A DNA stretch of 64,000 nt from an uncultured Eubacterium sp. (GTDB taxonomy: Bacteria; Bacillota; Clostridia; Oscillospirales; CAG-272), in NCBI GenBank assembly GCA_900544285.1, contig UQUT01000003.1:47854-111853 (forward strand). Direction: 5' to 3'. Below the pieces are notes generated by a model. That model was given only the letters and a program-made list of their open reading frames with translations, was not told the origin of the DNA and did not search any database. Positions 7,859 to 16,304 of the stretch are shown here, in pieces. The first letter of the stretch is position 1. Every line of letters starts with the position of its first letter. A program made the translations under genes and the position numbers.

Positions 7859-9148
7859 GTGGATGAATTTGAAAAGCTATTGCACGAGAATCTGATTCCG
7901 CTTCAGCGCTATGTAAACTTCAAAATCGGGAACAGGCACGATGCGGAAGATGTGATTCAGGATGTATGCCTTACCGCCACGCTGAAATTTGACACGCTGA
8001 GCAATCCCGCCACCTTCAAGGCATGGCTGATCGGCATTGCCAAGCACAAGTGCATGGACTATTACCGACTGAAAGCGGCCAACCTGAATATTTCTTTGGA
8101 TTCACTGTCCGAATCGGCTTTGGCGGTCGGACGGCTCGGTATTATGGAACACAGCATTGTGATAGATACCATTGAAGCTCTCGGCAGTAAGGAAAAACAA
8201 ATTTTATATCTGTTTTTCTTCAAAAATCTGTCGCAGGAGGATATTGCCCGACAACTTGAAATCCCGGTCGGCACGGTGAAAAGTCGCCTGCATTATGCAA
8301 AGGAAAAATTCAGACAGCATTATCCTTGTCCGCCCAAAGATAAATCAAAAGGAGAAATCATTATGAAAAAATTGCCCGAATATTTACCCGATTATAAAAT
8401 TGAACCATCCAAGCTTGCTCCCTTTTCTGTCCGCTGGGAGGAACTTCAAGGGTGGCTTATGGTTCCGCGGCTCGGAGAAACGCTGACTTGGGGACTGTTC
8501 GATATGCCCTCACGAAAGCGCACGGAATATACCGAAATGAAGGTAATCGGCAAAGCGGAAGTACACGGAATTGAAGGTGTTGAAATTTCGGCAATGCAAT
8601 ACGGTGCTGAGGACTATTACCGTACCGGATGTATCGATCAGATGGAACGCCGATTTGTGGCGCAGCTCACCGACACGCATTGCCGCTATCTTGCCGAAAG
8701 CCATGTGGAAAACGGAGTGCGCAAGCTTTATACCTTTCTCGACGGAAACGACTTCCTCGACAATTGGGGCTTCGGAGAGGACAACTGCGGAAATGAAGTC
8801 AACCTGATGCCAAAGGGCTTGTTGACACGAAGCGGAAATGAGATTGTCGGGCACACAAATAAAGAAACTGTGGACATCGTCGGACGGTATACTGTTCAAA
8901 TCGGCGAAAAATCGTATGACGCCATCTGCGTCATGGATATTCAGTGCTTCAACGACGGCGTTGCATCGGAACAGTACCTTGACAAAAACGGCCGAACCGT
9001 TCTTTGGCGCAGATTCAACAAAAACGACTGGGCATATAAGCGATACGGAAAGTTCTGGACTGAAATGCTTCCAGAAAACGAACGGTTAATCGTGAACGGC
9101 GAGACTTATGTACATTGGTACGACTGCGTAAGCGATTATATTTTATGA
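7859..9148 (+). CDS. ECF sigma factor with C-terminal beta-rich domain
   Basis: 429 residues. The GTG start at 7859 follows AAGGAGGTG. Residues about 5-70 form sigma region 2 (NRHDAEDVIQDVCLTATLKF) and about 100-150 region 4 (KNLSQEDIARQLEIPVGTVK). From about residue 165 a 260-residue extension follows that is rich in beta strands and Trp/Tyr (VGRYTVQIGEKSYDAICVMD). Ordinary ECF sigmas end near residue 180, so this is a fusion. In other ECF groups C-terminal extensions modulate activity in place of an anti-sigma factor; that role is inferred here. Two other sigma factors in this window (35590 and 37424) also carry long extensions. A terminator follows at 9155. Confidence 0.85.
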   Translation: MDEFEKLLHENLIPLQRYVNFKIGNRHDAEDVIQDVCLTATLKFDTLSNPATFKAWLIGIAKHKCMDYYRLKAANLNISLDSLSESALAVGRLGIMEHSIVIDTIEALGSKEKQILYLFFFKNLSQEDIARQLEIPVGTVKSRLHYAKEKFRQHYPCPPKDKSKGEIIMKKLPEYLPDYKIEPSKLAPFSVRWEELQGWLMVPRLGETLTWGLFDMPSRKRTEYTEMKVIGKAEVHGIEGVEISAMQYGAEDYYRTGCIDQMERRFVAQLTDTHCRYLAESHVENGVRKLYTFLDGNDFLDNWGFGEDNCGNEVNLMPKGLLTRSGNEIVGHTNKETVDIVGRYTVQIGEKSYDAICVMDIQCFNDGVASEQYLDKNGRTVLWRRFNKNDWAYKRYGKFWTEMLPENERLIVNGETYVHWYDCVSDYIL

Positions 9149-9154
9149 TCCACA

Positions 9155-9180
9155 GCCCCGCTCGGGCGGGGCTTTCTTTG
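9155..9180 (+). terminator. Rho-independent terminator
   Basis: GCCCCGCTCGGGCGGGGC hairpin (9155-9172) plus a T-rich tail, right after the sigma gene. Confidence 0.85.
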
Positions 9181-9321
9181 TTTCCCTCGGTGCAGTTTCT
9201 GATGCCCCACATTACCTCCAAAACGGTCGCACGCGCGATTTATACGTTTGCTTGTAATTACCCTCCGCTTGCATTCAAATGCGAAAGCGGGGCTGACAGT
9301 CCCACTCGCACCTTTCCTTAT

Positions 9322-9663
9322 TCAGTTGTGCCGCATGGCTTTCTTGACTTCTTCAAGAATGCGAAAAATGCTCAACATTTCGTCATTCGTGCAGTCGGCG
9401 AGCAACTCTCCGATTTTCTCGTTCGCTACGGCGTATGTGCCGGGTGTGTTTGCCCGAAGAATCCAGTCAGTTGCCACATTGAGCGCTTCTGCAATGCGGA
9501 TAAGTGTAGACAGTCCCGGCGTTTTCTTGCCGAGCTCAATGTTGGAGAGATGCACCACCGAAATGTCCGCTTTTTCCGCCAGCTCTCCTTGTGTAAGCTC
9601 GACTTCACGGCGCAGGTCGGCAATGCGCCTGCCGATGGCGGAGAGACTGCAGTTTCTATTCAT
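9322..9663 (-). CDS. XRE-family HTH regulator
   Basis: 113 residues. The HTH at about 10-65 (VELTQGELAEKADISVVHLS, then IELGKKTPGLSTLIRIAEAL) is followed by a short helical C-terminus that may mediate dimerisation. The ATG overlaps the end of a 44-codon ORF by eight bases, suggesting coupling. Typical of element-borne control genes; the target is unknown. Confidence 0.88.
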   Translation of the reverse strand: MNRNCSLSAIGRRIADLRREVELTQGELAEKADISVVHLSNIELGKKTPGLSTLIRIAEALNVATDWILRANTPGTYAVANEKIGELLADCTNDEMLSIFRILEEVKKAMRHN

Positions 9664-9790
9664 TGCTTTTCACCCCTTCGCCGATAACGCAAACGGAGAC
9701 TGCACCTCCGAGTTCGTTCTCGGAAATACAGTCTCCGTTCTTTTTCATTTGCCTTACCGCAATATATTCGTTTGTCGTAATCCGTGCCAT
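9656..9790 (-). CDS. Small ORF (44 aa) upstream of HTH gene
   Basis: ATG at 9790 sits behind a very strong AAAGGAGGTG. It encodes ARITTNEYIAVRQM and continues for 44 residues to a TAG that overlaps the HTH gene start. The second half of the ORF is occupied by a long inverted repeat, so it could be a leader peptide or a genuine small protein. No family recognised. Confidence 0.5.
   Translation of the reverse strand: MARITTNEYIAVRQMKKNGDCISENELGGAVSVCVIGEGVKSNE
9693..9745 (+). terminator. Strong hairpin inside small ORF
   Basis: ACGGAGACTG (9693-9702) pairs with CAGTCTCCGT (9729-9738), with an inner CTCCGAG/CTCGGA pairing, and is followed on the plus strand by TCTTTTT. It could terminate plus-strand transcripts or, on the minus strand, control the ribosome's passage to the HTH gene. 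Confidence 0.55.
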
Positions 9791-9890
9791 TGTGCGCACC
9801 TCCTTTGTAAGCACACACAATACCACAAAGGCGGCGGGAAGTCCAGCAAAAGCGGGAAAGTTAGCAATTAAGTAGCAATCGTCTTGCCGA

Positions 9891-10070
9891 CTATATCAAA
9901 ACCCCGTTACAATGATCCACCTCGTGCTGAATGATCTGCGCCGTCCAGCCGGTGTAGGTTTTCACTCTTGTCTGCATCTCGGCAGTCTGATACTGCACCT
10001 TGATGGTTTTATAACGCTTGCACTTGCGGGGATCTCCGAGAAGCGACAGACAGCCTTCTTCGGCTTCATG
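9891..10070 (-). pseudogene. def: Peptide deformylase C-terminal fragment
   Basis: The minus strand reads EAEEGCLSLLGDP, then QIIQHEVDHCNGVLI and a stop. These are motif 2 (EGCLS) and motif 3 (HEVDH) of peptide deformylase, the enzyme that removes the N-terminal formyl group from nascent proteins. The N-terminal half is missing: beyond about 10070 the sequence runs into IS21-type end repeats. I infer that an IS21-like insertion cut this copy and that a housekeeping def exists elsewhere. Confidence 0.8.
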
Positions 10071-10088
10071 AATACGTCGGCATCGAAC

Positions 10089-10186
10089 TGAACACCGTGG
10101 CCGCGCAAGTTAAACACCAGCATCGTTTTACGTTGAACACTCCCGTCGCAACAAACTAAACACCCGCGTCGTACAGATTGAACAGC
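10089..10186. repeat. Five IS21-type terminal repeats (22-23 bp period)
   Basis: The core TRAACAC recurs at 10089, 10111, 10134, 10157 and 10179, spacing 22-23 bases, with a loosely conserved CGTCG between. IS21-family ends carry such serial transposase-binding repeats. They lie directly upstream of the istA remnant and abut the def fragment. Confidence 0.65.
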
Positions 10187-10251
10187 CGGAGATTTTGCGG
10201 TAAAATATGGGTGCAAGCGGAAGCGTGAATCCAATAAAGGAGGTCATCATC

Positions 10252-10690
10252 ATGACCAATTACCGTGAGATCCTGAGGCTGAGCAGTCTCGGACTCAACA
10301 ACACACAGATCGCACAGAGTTGCCGCGTGCTTCCGAACCACCGTCATTCAGACGCTGCGGTTGGCACGAGAAAAGGGCTTGTCATGTCCCTTGCCGGAGG
10401 AACTGTCGGACAAACAGCTGGCCGGAATCCTGTTCCCATCAACATCGGAGCTTCGGGGCTACAAAATACCGGATTACGAGTACATCCATAAGGAAATGTA
10501 GGAAAGCGGCGTCACATTGAATCTTTTGTGGATGGAGTACTGCGAGATCTGCCAAGCAAACGGAGAAATCCCATATCAGCTGACACAGTTCAAAAAGTAT
10601 TATCGGAACTACACCGCCAAAATAAACGCCACTATGCATCTCAATCACAAGCCCGGAGAAATTCTCCAGGTGGACTGGGCAGGGCAATAA
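10252..10690 (+). pseudogene. istA: IS21-family transposase (istA) remnant
   Basis: Starts with an intact ribosome binding site and ATG and reads TNYREILRLSSLGLNNTQIA, the N-terminal HTH of IstA. It is frameshifted near 10320; another frame then reads LSDKQLAGILFPSTSELRGY, has an in-frame TAG at 10499, continues ESGVTLNLLWMEYCEI and ends at LQVDWAGQ followed by stops. That DWAG is the first Asp of the DDE catalytic core, so the rest of istA and all of istB are missing. The element is dead; right of it lies the restriction-modification pair. Confidence 0.85.
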
Positions 10691-10788
10691 TAATTTTGAC
10701 TTTTTTCTGAAAAGCACTATCTTTTTGCGGTTTAATGTGCTATAATATTATAGAATCTGTGTAAGCACAAGAAAGGGAGGTGCCGCGA

Positions 10789-11637
10789 ATGAACCCAGTA
10801 TTAAAATATAGAGGTGGGAAATCGCGGGAAATTCCCCGCTTCCTGCAATACATTCCCGACAACTTTGATAGATATATTGAACCTTTTTTCGGCGGGGGCG
10901 CTGTATATTTCTATCTTGAACCTGAAATTGCTATTATAAATGATGTGAATGAGCGGCTTATGCGGTTCTATCGGCAACTGCGCGATAATTATCCCGAAAT
11001 GCGCGCACAGCTTGATGAATTGCAACGCTTGTACGAAGCTAATCAAGCTACTTTCAAGAGACTAAAAGCGCAACAGCCTGACGAACGTGTACCGAATGCG
11101 AACGAAGAATTATACTACAAAATGCGGGAACTTTTTAATCACCCCGACGGAAGTTATTTAGACGGCGTTGTATATTTCTTTATTAACAAAACAGCGTATT
11201 CTGGCATGATTAGATATAACAGCAATGGCGAGTATAATGTGCCTTTTGGACGCTATCCAAATCTTAACACACAATTAGTCACAGAGCAACATAGTCAATT
11301 ATTGCGTGGAGCAGACCTATATAGCCTTGACTACAGGGATATATTCGATATGGCGGGCGAAGATGATTTCATGTTCCTTGACCCGCCGTATGATTGTGTT
11401 TTTAATGACTATGGGAATATTGACATGATGAACGGTTTCGATGAAGTAGAACACAGACGCTTAGCCGCCGATTTTAGAAACCTACCCTGCCGTGTGCTTA
11501 TGGTGATAGGAAAGACCCCATTGACTATGGAGTTGTATGGCGATTATGTTTTTGATGAGTATTACAAGAATTACGCTGTGAATATAAAAAACCGTTTCAA
11601 CAACGATAAAATGCACATTGTTGTAAAGAACTATTAA
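10789..11637 (+). CDS. D12-class (Dam-type) DNA adenine methyltransferase
   Basis: 282 residues from the ATG at 10789; the GTG nine bases earlier lies within the GGGAGG ribosome binding site. Motifs: KYRGGKSREI at the N-terminus, the SAM-binding EPFFGGGAVYFYL (about 28-40) and the catalytic LDPPYDCVF (about 195). This is the class that methylates adenine, most often in GATC. It is followed after 16 bases by an AlwI-family endonuclease (AlwI cuts near GGATC). A GATC methylase would protect both strands of that asymmetric site with one enzyme, which explains why only one methylase is present. A TATAAT box lies at 10741-10746. Confidence 0.9.
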   Translation: MNPVLKYRGGKSREIPRFLQYIPDNFDRYIEPFFGGGAVYFYLEPEIAIINDVNERLMRFYRQLRDNYPEMRAQLDELQRLYEANQATFKRLKAQQPDERVPNANEELYYKMRELFNHPDGSYLDGVVYFFINKTAYSGMIRYNSNGEYNVPFGRYPNLNTQLVTEQHSQLLRGADLYSLDYRDIFDMAGEDDFMFLDPPYDCVFNDYGNIDMMNGFDEVEHRRLAADFRNLPCRVLMVIGKTPLTMELYGDYVFDEYYKNYAVNIKNRFNNDKMHIVVKNY

Positions 11638-11653
11638 ACCGGGAGGCGAAAGC

Positions 11654-13342
11654 ATGGCATACTTAAAGAACAAAGCATTATTTTTCACAACGTCGCCCCG
11701 CACCCCGTCTAAAATGATACCAGAGATACAGTTGTTAAGTGAGCATTTTTCCGGGCAAAAATGGAATAAGGGATCGCAGATTGCATTTATAGACCTTTTA
11801 GCACAATCAGGCTTTTTTGAGGGTAGCGGTTCGTCGAACAATAAAGACTTTAGCGCAAGAGATAGGATAAATCGAGCACCAAAATCGTTAGGTTTTGTTG
11901 ACTTATCCCCGGAAATTCAATTAACTGACGCAGGAAAAGCATTAGTTTATGGAAAGCGCCCGCAGGAAGTGTTCTTGCGTCAACTGTTGAAGTTTCAGTT
12001 TCCGTCTCCGTACCATGTTGAAGCAGCAGGTATTGAGGGAACTTTCTTTATAAAGCCGTATTTAGAGATTATACGGCTTATTCGAGATTTAGAAAGCCTA
12101 TCTTTTGATGAATTAAAAATCTTCGCTCTTATGATGACGGATTATAGACAGTATGAAACCGTCAAAAAAGCTATTCTTGATTTTCGTGCAGAAATGGCAT
12201 GCCATAGGGGACAGTATAAAAAGTTTGCAGATGAAAAATGGACCGAAGCGCTTTTACGGACGTATGCAGACGATATTGACGCGGGCAATACAAAAACCCG
12301 CGAAACAACTGACAAGAGCCTGAAAAAATTCCTTAACACAAAGAAAAGCAACACAAGAGATTATACTGACGCGTGTTTCCGGTATTTGCGCTATACTGGC
12401 CTTGTTTCTATTTCTCATAGAAATCGGTCTATCGCTATCTATCCTGATAAAATAAAGGAAGTTGACTTCATTCTCTCAACTATTGATCGTAAACCCGTTT
12501 TTGTTGATGATGCGGACGGTTACAAAACATATTTGTTCAATCCTGCAATCCCGGCGCTGTTTGTTGATAGTATCGAAAATGTCATTGACCATATAATGCG
12601 CATAAGTGACTATACGCAAAGGCAACTTTTCGGGAAAAGTATTGAAGAACTGAAAGATATTCGTGACGCTATCATTGCAGAGCGAAAAGCAGCCGTTATC
12701 AATGCTCAGGTTACGGAGATTAAATCTTATGCTCTGTATTCAGAAATTATTGATACCTTCAACGAGATAATATCTGATGGATACTATGACGCTCCGCTGA
12801 TGCTTGAATATAATACATGGCGAGCTATGACAATGCTTGACGGCGGGAACATAAAGGGCAATTTCAAGTTTGATGATGTCGGACAGCCCCTTTCAACAGC
12901 GTCCGGGAATATGCCGGATATTGAATGTGACTATGATGATTTTGTTTTATCGGTAGAAGTAACCATGCAACAGGGGCAGCGCCAATATGAAAGTGAGGGC
13001 GAACCCGTAGCGCGACATTTTGGGCAGATAAAAAAACGAACAGGTAAAGACACCTACTGCTTATTTATTGCCCCGACTATCAACAAGGCAAGTTTAGCGC
13101 ACTTCTTTGCGTTGAATAAAATAGGTATTTCTTACTATGGAGGCACGACAAAGATTATTCCCCTTGAATTAGATCAGTTTATGCGTCTTGTGGAAAACTC
13201 CTATAATTATCACACGCAACCGACCCCGCATAATATCCGTCAATTTCTTGATGAAGTTATGAGACAAGAGGAACTTGCTGTTGATGAAAACGACTGGAAT
13301 GATAAAATTCAAACTTGCGTTGCAGAATGGTTAGCGGCATAA
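11654..13342 (+). CDS. AlwI-family type II restriction endonuclease
   Basis: 562 residues, the usual length for the AlwI/BstNBI/MlyI family of off-site cutters. The family core sits at about 415-450: PDIECDYDDFVLSVEVTMQQ followed by GQRQYESEGEPVARH, giving candidate acidic catalytic residues and the EVT motif of a PD-(D/E)XK-like site. The N-terminal 300 residues (ALFFTTSPRTPSKMIPEIQL) are helical and match the family's recognition half. It is translated from an ATG behind GGGAGG and cotranscribed with the methylase, forming a complete restriction-modification pair. The target is probably GATC-containing (GGATC by family analogy); inferred. Confidence 0.88.
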   Translation: MAYLKNKALFFTTSPRTPSKMIPEIQLLSEHFSGQKWNKGSQIAFIDLLAQSGFFEGSGSSNNKDFSARDRINRAPKSLGFVDLSPEIQLTDAGKALVYGKRPQEVFLRQLLKFQFPSPYHVEAAGIEGTFFIKPYLEIIRLIRDLESLSFDELKIFALMMTDYRQYETVKKAILDFRAEMACHRGQYKKFADEKWTEALLRTYADDIDAGNTKTRETTDKSLKKFLNTKKSNTRDYTDACFRYLRYTGLVSISHRNRSIAIYPDKIKEVDFILSTIDRKPVFVDDADGYKTYLFNPAIPALFVDSIENVIDHIMRISDYTQRQLFGKSIEELKDIRDAIIAERKAAVINAQVTEIKSYALYSEIIDTFNEIISDGYYDAPLMLEYNTWRAMTMLDGGNIKGNFKFDDVGQPLSTASGNMPDIECDYDDFVLSVEVTMQQGQRQYESEGEPVARHFGQIKKRTGKDTYCLFIAPTINKASLAHFFALNKIGISYYGGTTKIIPLELDQFMRLVENSYNYHTQPTPHNIRQFLDEVMRQEELAVDENDWNDKIQTCVAEWLAA

Positions 13343-13396
13343 ATGTTTAACATTTGATTGTAGATTTAAAAAACAAATAAGCGACAAACGGGTATA

Positions 13397-13440
13397 AAAA
13401 ACGGCGAAATCCTTATTTTACAAGGGTTTTCGCCGTTTTG
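13397..13440 (+). terminator. Terminator of restriction-modification operon
   Basis: AAAACGGCGAAA ... TTTTCGCCGTTTT, a long inverted repeat with a U-rich end on both strands; probably bidirectional. Confidence 0.8.
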
Positions 13441-13508
13441 AATATTCTCTCTTACAAAATTAATATCAAACAAGGAATCTATATCGCATGACTGTTGTCC
13501 TTTCTCAA

Positions 13509-13727
13509 TCAATCCCTATTATTATTCGGCACTATCTCCACTATATCATCCATCGTGCAACCGAGTGCCGTGCAGATTTTCACGAGCACGTCGCTTGATA
13601 CGGTTGCACCGTCTTTTTTCATTTTTGCGAGCGTTGCAGGGCTGATTCCCGCCTTTGCGGCGAGCTCCTTGCTTTTCATCTCGCGGTCAATCAGCAGTTT
13701 GAATAATTTTTTGTAGCTTGCAGCCAT
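13509..13727 (-). CDS. Small XRE (HTH_26-like) regulator
   Basis: 72 residues from the ATG at 13727, placed behind GAGGTGG; the longer frame has no better start. A single HTH domain: MKSKELAAKAGISPATLAKM, then VSSDVLVKICTALGCTMDDI. It faces the restriction-modification operon tail to tail. It resembles restriction-controller proteins in size but its orientation and distance do not support that role; it may belong to the element's control circuit. Confidence 0.85.
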   Translation of the reverse strand: MAASYKKLFKLLIDREMKSKELAAKAGISPATLAKMKKDGATVSSDVLVKICTALGCTMDDIVEIVPNNNRD

Positions 13728-14023
13728 TTTCCACCTCATATATGGATAGATTTGTACTTTTACAGTATACAATAATTTCCGACAAATTGCAAGGGGAAAA
13801 CAGAATAAATTCAAAGAACATCGATTTTTTTGTGTGCTGATGCTCTGTTAAAGCAATATAAAGGTCAAAAATTCGGGAACAGAGCGTGCCGCCGATATTT
13901 ATTTGTATAAACTCATCCCTCAGGTTATCTTCTTAACCTCCCGATTATTCACATTGCCGCGCATAAGGTGTATAATACTCAAAATAACCACTCAACAAAT
14001 CCGATTCACGGAGGATATCAATC

Positions 14024-14380
14024 ATGTGCAACCACGACACTTATCAGTGCAATTCCGCAAAGCCCGAAATCATACATAACCGCGGCCGTTGCAAACTGTG
14101 CGGAGACATCATTGAATCGACCGACCGCCACGAGTTTGTCACCTGCCGATGCGGAGCTTGCTCGGTTGACGGAGGGCATGATTATCTCAGGCGGTGTCTT
14201 GCCTCGCCGGATTACTTTGAGGAATTGTCGGTTATAAAGCCCTGCGGCGACAGTTGCGAAAATGCTTCGGACAACAATCCGAAATCCGATCCCGACGCGG
14301 TCATTGACGCTGCCGCAAAACGGATTCTTGAGGAATACCGCGATGCTTTTACGGAACTTGCGAAAGGATCGGACGATTAG
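14024..14380 (+). CDS. Uncharacterised Cys-rich protein
   Basis: 118 residues. The first half has CKLCGDIIES (about 24-33) and FVTCRCGACSVDGGHDYLRR (about 43-62). These Cys spacings suggest one zinc-ribbon-like fold, and this segment recurs in small proteins of phages and Bacillota. The C-terminal half is a probable helix (AAAKRILEEYRDAFTELAKG). No known function. It follows a TATAAT box near 13970 and an AGGTT/AACCT inverted repeat at about 13921-13939. Confidence 0.65.
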   Translation: MCNHDTYQCNSAKPEIIHNRGRCKLCGDIIESTDRHEFVTCRCGACSVDGGHDYLRRCLASPDYFEELSVIKPCGDSCENASDNNPKSDPDAVIDAAAKRILEEYRDAFTELAKGSDD

Positions 14381-14410
14381 ACGTCATTCCCGAAGCCATA
14401 TCTTCGCAAA

Positions 14411-14472
14411 TATCGCTTTGGTGATATTTTTTCTTGCAATCGCTTGACAAATTATCGCTTTGGTGATACAAT
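14411..14472 (+). promoter_or_regulatory. Toxin-antitoxin promoter with duplicated operator
   Basis: TATCGCTTTGGTGATA occurs twice, at 14411-14426 and 14453-14468. TTGACA (14444-14449) and TACAAT (14467-14472) are 17 bases apart, so the second operator fills the spacer and the first lies upstream of -35. This is a typical autorepression layout for an HTH antitoxin. Confidence 0.8.
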
Positions 14473-14502
14473 GTAGGCGAAGATAATCGGAGGTAGCCTG
14501 AT

Positions 14503-15195
14503 ATGAACAAAATAATCACCTTATTTCACGGCTCGGAAAAGGTCATAGAAGTGCCTTCTTTCGGTGAGGGCAAAAGAAATAATGATTTCGGGCTCGGATT
14601 TTACTGCACCGAAACCGAAAAGCTTGCGAAAGAGTGGGCGGTTTCTTCTTTAAGAGACGGCTTTTGCAATCGTTATACATTGGATACCGAATATATGAAG
14701 ATCCTGAATCTGAACAGCCCCGATTATACCATTCTCAACTGGATCGCCGTTCTTGTCGAGCATCGCCTGTTCTCAATCAGGACGCCCATTGCAAGAAGAG
14801 CGAAAAAATATCTGATTGACAATTTCGGCATAAACGTAAATGCTTTCGATATCGTTACCGGCTACCGTGCGGATGACTCATATTTTGATTATGCGGAATC
14901 CTTCCTGAACAATGCAATCTCCGTTGAACAGCTTGCAGCTGCAATGAAGCTCGGAAAGCTCGGCGAACAGATTGTTCTCAAATCGCAATTCGCTTTTTCC
15001 CGCATTCGATTTGAGGGGTTCGACGTTGCCGAAAAAGAAGAGTTTTATGTTCTACGCAAGGCAAGAGATGATGAGGCGAACCGACTGTATCTTGAGCTGC
15101 TTGAGGAAGAAAGCGACGGCTTGTATATACAGGATATTATAAGAGGAGGGATTACAAACGATGACTCGCGCATACCAAGAAATATATCTGAATAA
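14503..15195 (+). CDS. DUF3990 protein, predicted ADP-ribosyltransferase-type toxin
   Basis: 230 residues. The N-terminus (ITLFHGSEKVIEVP, then NNDFGLGFYCTETEKLAKEW) has the DUF3990 pattern. The order HG, GFYxT and a late acidic strand (EKEEFYVL, about 190) resembles a PARP-like ADP-ribosyltransferase fold. The middle contains FDIVTGYRADDSYFDY, another family hallmark. It overlaps the next gene, an HTH protein, by 35 bases, and both follow a doubly operated promoter, so I call it the toxin of a toxin-antitoxin pair. Catalysis and target are inferred. Confidence 0.75.
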   Translation: MNKIITLFHGSEKVIEVPSFGEGKRNNDFGLGFYCTETEKLAKEWAVSSLRDGFCNRYTLDTEYMKILNLNSPDYTILNWIAVLVEHRLFSIRTPIARRAKKYLIDNFGINVNAFDIVTGYRADDSYFDYAESFLNNAISVEQLAAAMKLGKLGEQIVLKSQFAFSRIRFEGFDVAEKEEFYVLRKARDDEANRLYLELLEEESDGLYIQDIIRGGITNDDSRIPRNISE

Positions 15196-15799
15196 AGCAC
15201 AGTCCGTGTTGGGTGATGCCTTCGATTACGCCATCAATACCTGCGACATTGCCGGCAACGATTTTATCAAGCTGTTTTCGGCGAGCACTGTCTCCGGTCG
15301 TATGGAAAACGGAGAGCCCGCTACTCTTGCGGGAATGAGCGGGATTGAAATTGCCTCCGAAATCATATCGGAAACGATGGGCAAAGAGCCTTCCCAAAAA
15401 CAAAAAGAACGGTTCGACCGTTCAAAAGAATACTGGATTGGTTGGGCTGTTGCTTACTATCAATGGTTTTCTGGCAGAAAATACAGCGAAATCTTCAGGG
15501 TTTTCTCTTATGACGACCTGCTGCAAATGTATCATCCTCTTCACGAAGCAGACATTACAAAATTCGTGGATGTCGTTGATAAGCGAATACGCGCATACTA
15601 CGCGGAAACCAATTTGAAACGTATTCGCACCGCATACGGATGCACACAAGCGGATCTTGCAAAAAAAGCAGACGTCAGTCTTCGCTCTGTTCAAATGTAT
15701 GAGCAGCGCAACAAGGACATCAATAAAGCAAGTGTCGAGACCGTGTATCGCCTTGCAAAATCTCTCGGCTGCACAGTGGAAGATCTGATTGAAAAATAG
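15161..15799 (+). CDS. HTH protein, predicted antitoxin of DUF3990 pair
   Basis: 212 residues. The N-terminal 140 residues are helical with YWIGWAVAYYQWFSGRKYSE (about 87-106), which is characteristic of DUF3990 partners. The C-terminal 70 residues are an XRE HTH (CTQADLAKKADVSLRSVQMY). This reversed order, toxin-binding domain first and DNA-binding domain last, fits an antitoxin that both neutralises and autoregulates through the repeats at 14411 and 14453. It starts inside the toxin gene. Confidence 0.75.
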   Translation: MTRAYQEIYLNKAQSVLGDAFDYAINTCDIAGNDFIKLFSASTVSGRMENGEPATLAGMSGIEIASEIISETMGKEPSQKQKERFDRSKEYWIGWAVAYYQWFSGRKYSEIFRVFSYDDLLQMYHPLHEADITKFVDVVDKRIRAYYAETNLKRIRTAYGCTQADLAKKADVSLRSVQMYEQRNKDINKASVETVYRLAKSLGCTVEDLIEK

Positions 15800-16230
15800 G
15801 CAACATTGTTTTGGCTTTCGTGATGTTGTATCCGATTATATACGCACGGGATTGCAAGCCGGATTCAAAATTACAGCCGGAATTTTCAAATCTCTTTTCT
15901 TTGTCTACTGCGTCGCAAAAGCTGATTCTTCGGGCTATGGATTTGACCACAGTTTGTGTCACAGACAGGATTGAAACAGGCTGTCGGCATATACAATAAA
16001 GCACGGTCGACCACAGGGCTGACCATTTACAGATTTTTGGGTGCGGCAGAAAAAACTCTGTTCTTTTTTCTGCCGACAAAGCCCGCCCGGAATCCGCGCA
16101 AAAAGCGGTCTGACCACAGTTTTTACCACATACAAACGCGGAACACGCGGAAACAGTGGACAAAAAATGCTCTGGGAGCAAGTGTCTTGGAGCGGAAACG
16201 GTATGAAAGCACGCAAAGCGCACGAGAGGA
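15800..16230. other. Non-coding stretch with three GACCACAG repeats
   Basis: No supported gene. GACCACAG occurs at 15945-15952, 16009-16016 and 16112-16119, each in a similar context (TGACCACAGTTT at the outer two). The repeats lie 120-300 bases from a tRNA-like sequence and could be integrase arm sites; inferred. Confidence 0.4.
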
Positions 16231-16235
16231 CAGAC

Positions 16236-16290
16236 CCATGTCAGTTGGGGTGGTAGAGACCGCTGGTTCAAGTCCGGTCACTCGATGTGC
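16236..16290 (+). other. tRNA-like remnant, candidate attachment site
   Basis: GTCAGTTGGGGTGGTAGAG resembles a D-arm, followed at once by ACCGCTGGTTCAAGTCC and GGTCACTCG, a T-arm (TTCAAGT loop) plus acceptor 3' strand. The anticodon arm and 5' acceptor strand are missing, so it is not a functional tRNA. Tyrosine integrases often use tRNA 3' ends, so this may be the right boundary of the island. Confidence 0.45.
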
Positions 16291-16304
16291 TTAACCATAT
16301 CAAA

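Noticed and set aside
13509..13727. Restriction controller (C) protein for the methylase/endonuclease pair
   Set aside because: It is small and HTH-type, but convergent and behind a terminator, and no C-box dyad lies before the methylase.
16236..16290. Functional tRNA gene
   Set aside because: D-arm-like and T-arm-like parts are present but the anticodon arm and 5' acceptor strand are missing.
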